IMG/VR virus record: IMGVR_UViG_3300007541_000040 | Location: 1 to 44,283 of that record | DNA from: a virus | Length of the DNA stretch: 44,283 bases | Reading direction: 5' to 3' (one strand) | Shown here: positions 44,232-44,283 of the stretch, piece after piece | Numbering within the stretch: the first letter of the stretch is position 1 | Layout: each line of letters opens with the position of its first letter | Translations under genes and position numbers: made by a program | Notes under the pieces: generated by a model | The model's input: the letters and a program-made list of their open reading frames with translations, nothing else | The model's database searches: none | What the model was told of the DNA's origin: nothing

Positions 44232-44283
44232 GTGTAGTAAACTTAGATACGGCTACGAGGTTGGATATCATCTGTCGTAGAGG
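44228..44283 (+). CDS. Start of next virion-cluster gene (3' end outside window)
   Basis: The ATG overlaps the portal stop (ATGA). The visible 18 residues are MSVVNLDTATRLDIICRR, running off the window. 'DTATRLDI-x-CR-r-G' starts are known to me from small proteins following portal genes in Bacteroidetes phages. Function unknown. Confidence 0.65.
   Translation, partial: MSVVNLDTATRLDIICRR

Noticed and set aside
32838-44283. TATRLDI peptide shared by the M15 endolysin and the gene starting at 44228
   Set aside because: In the endolysin the motif is part of the family signature around TATRLDIDNTP; the short match is best explained by chance.
1-44283. CRISPR array or insertion sequence
   Set aside because: No regularly spaced repeats, no transposase motif and no terminal inverted repeats were seen on reading both strands.

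Overview
This window is part of a tailed-phage genome, most likely a podovirus-like phage infecting a member of the Bacteroidetes (Flavobacteriia-like). The host assignment rests on several sequence observations. There are Bacteroidetes-type promoters (TTG, about 20 bp, TAnnTTTG) at about 22605-22635 and 29561-29591. Shine-Dalgarno sequences are generally absent before the genes, which instead have A/T-rich leaders. A secreted M43 'cytophagalysin' metalloprotease carries a signal peptide ending in FAQ, as is common in flavobacteria. The replication protein combines a VirE_N/BT4734-like primase with a helicase. Naming a specific phage genus would need a database search.

Layout. Positions 1-14745 (+ strand) hold late genes: the end of a virion protein, three consecutive ejection/internal virion-type proteins (294, 917 and 2532 aa; the second has a CHAP-like Cys-His-Asn hydrolase, the third an HExxH zincin and a polyvalent-protein C-terminus), a 3-TM-type holin, the secreted M43 protease with dockerin-like repeats, and four small genes. 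A bidirectional terminator (14747-14775) separates them from a long, tightly coupled minus-strand early/middle block (29025 down to 14860). Read in its own direction, that block starts with a cluster of small accessory genes of unknown function (29025-24134). It continues with a DNA cytosine methyltransferase that carries a second overlapping reading frame, a free-standing homologue of that inner frame, and a DnaA-domain-IV-like protein. The recombination and replication genes follow: ERF annealase, RecE/RecB-like exonuclease, SSB-like protein, primase-helicase, endonuclease I-like resolvase, a PD-(D/E)XK-like protein and a class II (B12) ribonucleotide reductase.

A non-coding control region (29026-29808) with divergent promoter-like signals and short repeats separates this block from the second + strand block (29809-44283). 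That block contains MK-x-I-K-R-type proteins, an M15 endolysin, a large beta-rich probable tail/receptor protein, one minus-strand winged-helix regulator, a GroES-like co-chaperonin, a tRNA cluster (Ile-UAU, Arg-UCU, Leu-UAA, plus a 116-nt tRNA-like element and a 53-codon dockerin-like gene), a DUF3310 protein, a MazG-like pyrophosphohydrolase, the large terminase, the portal, and the start of the next virion gene. The end of the window (portal) and its start (virion gene, ejection proteins) are consistent with one late cluster continuing through sequence outside the window, where the capsid and tail-tube genes should lie.

The most interesting observation is the methyltransferase locus. An intact 223-codon frame lies inside the 302-codon methyltransferase gene. 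A neighbouring diverged copy of the same DNA keeps the inner frame open (181 codons) although its methyltransferase frame has stop codons and has lost the catalytic PCQ loop. That pattern argues that the inner frame encodes a real, selected protein. Other notable points are a recurring N-terminal MK-x-I-K-R signature on eight otherwise unrelated proteins, the phage-borne secreted metalloprotease, and the tiny dockerin-like gene among the tRNAs. No DNA polymerase or RNA polymerase gene is recognisable in this window.
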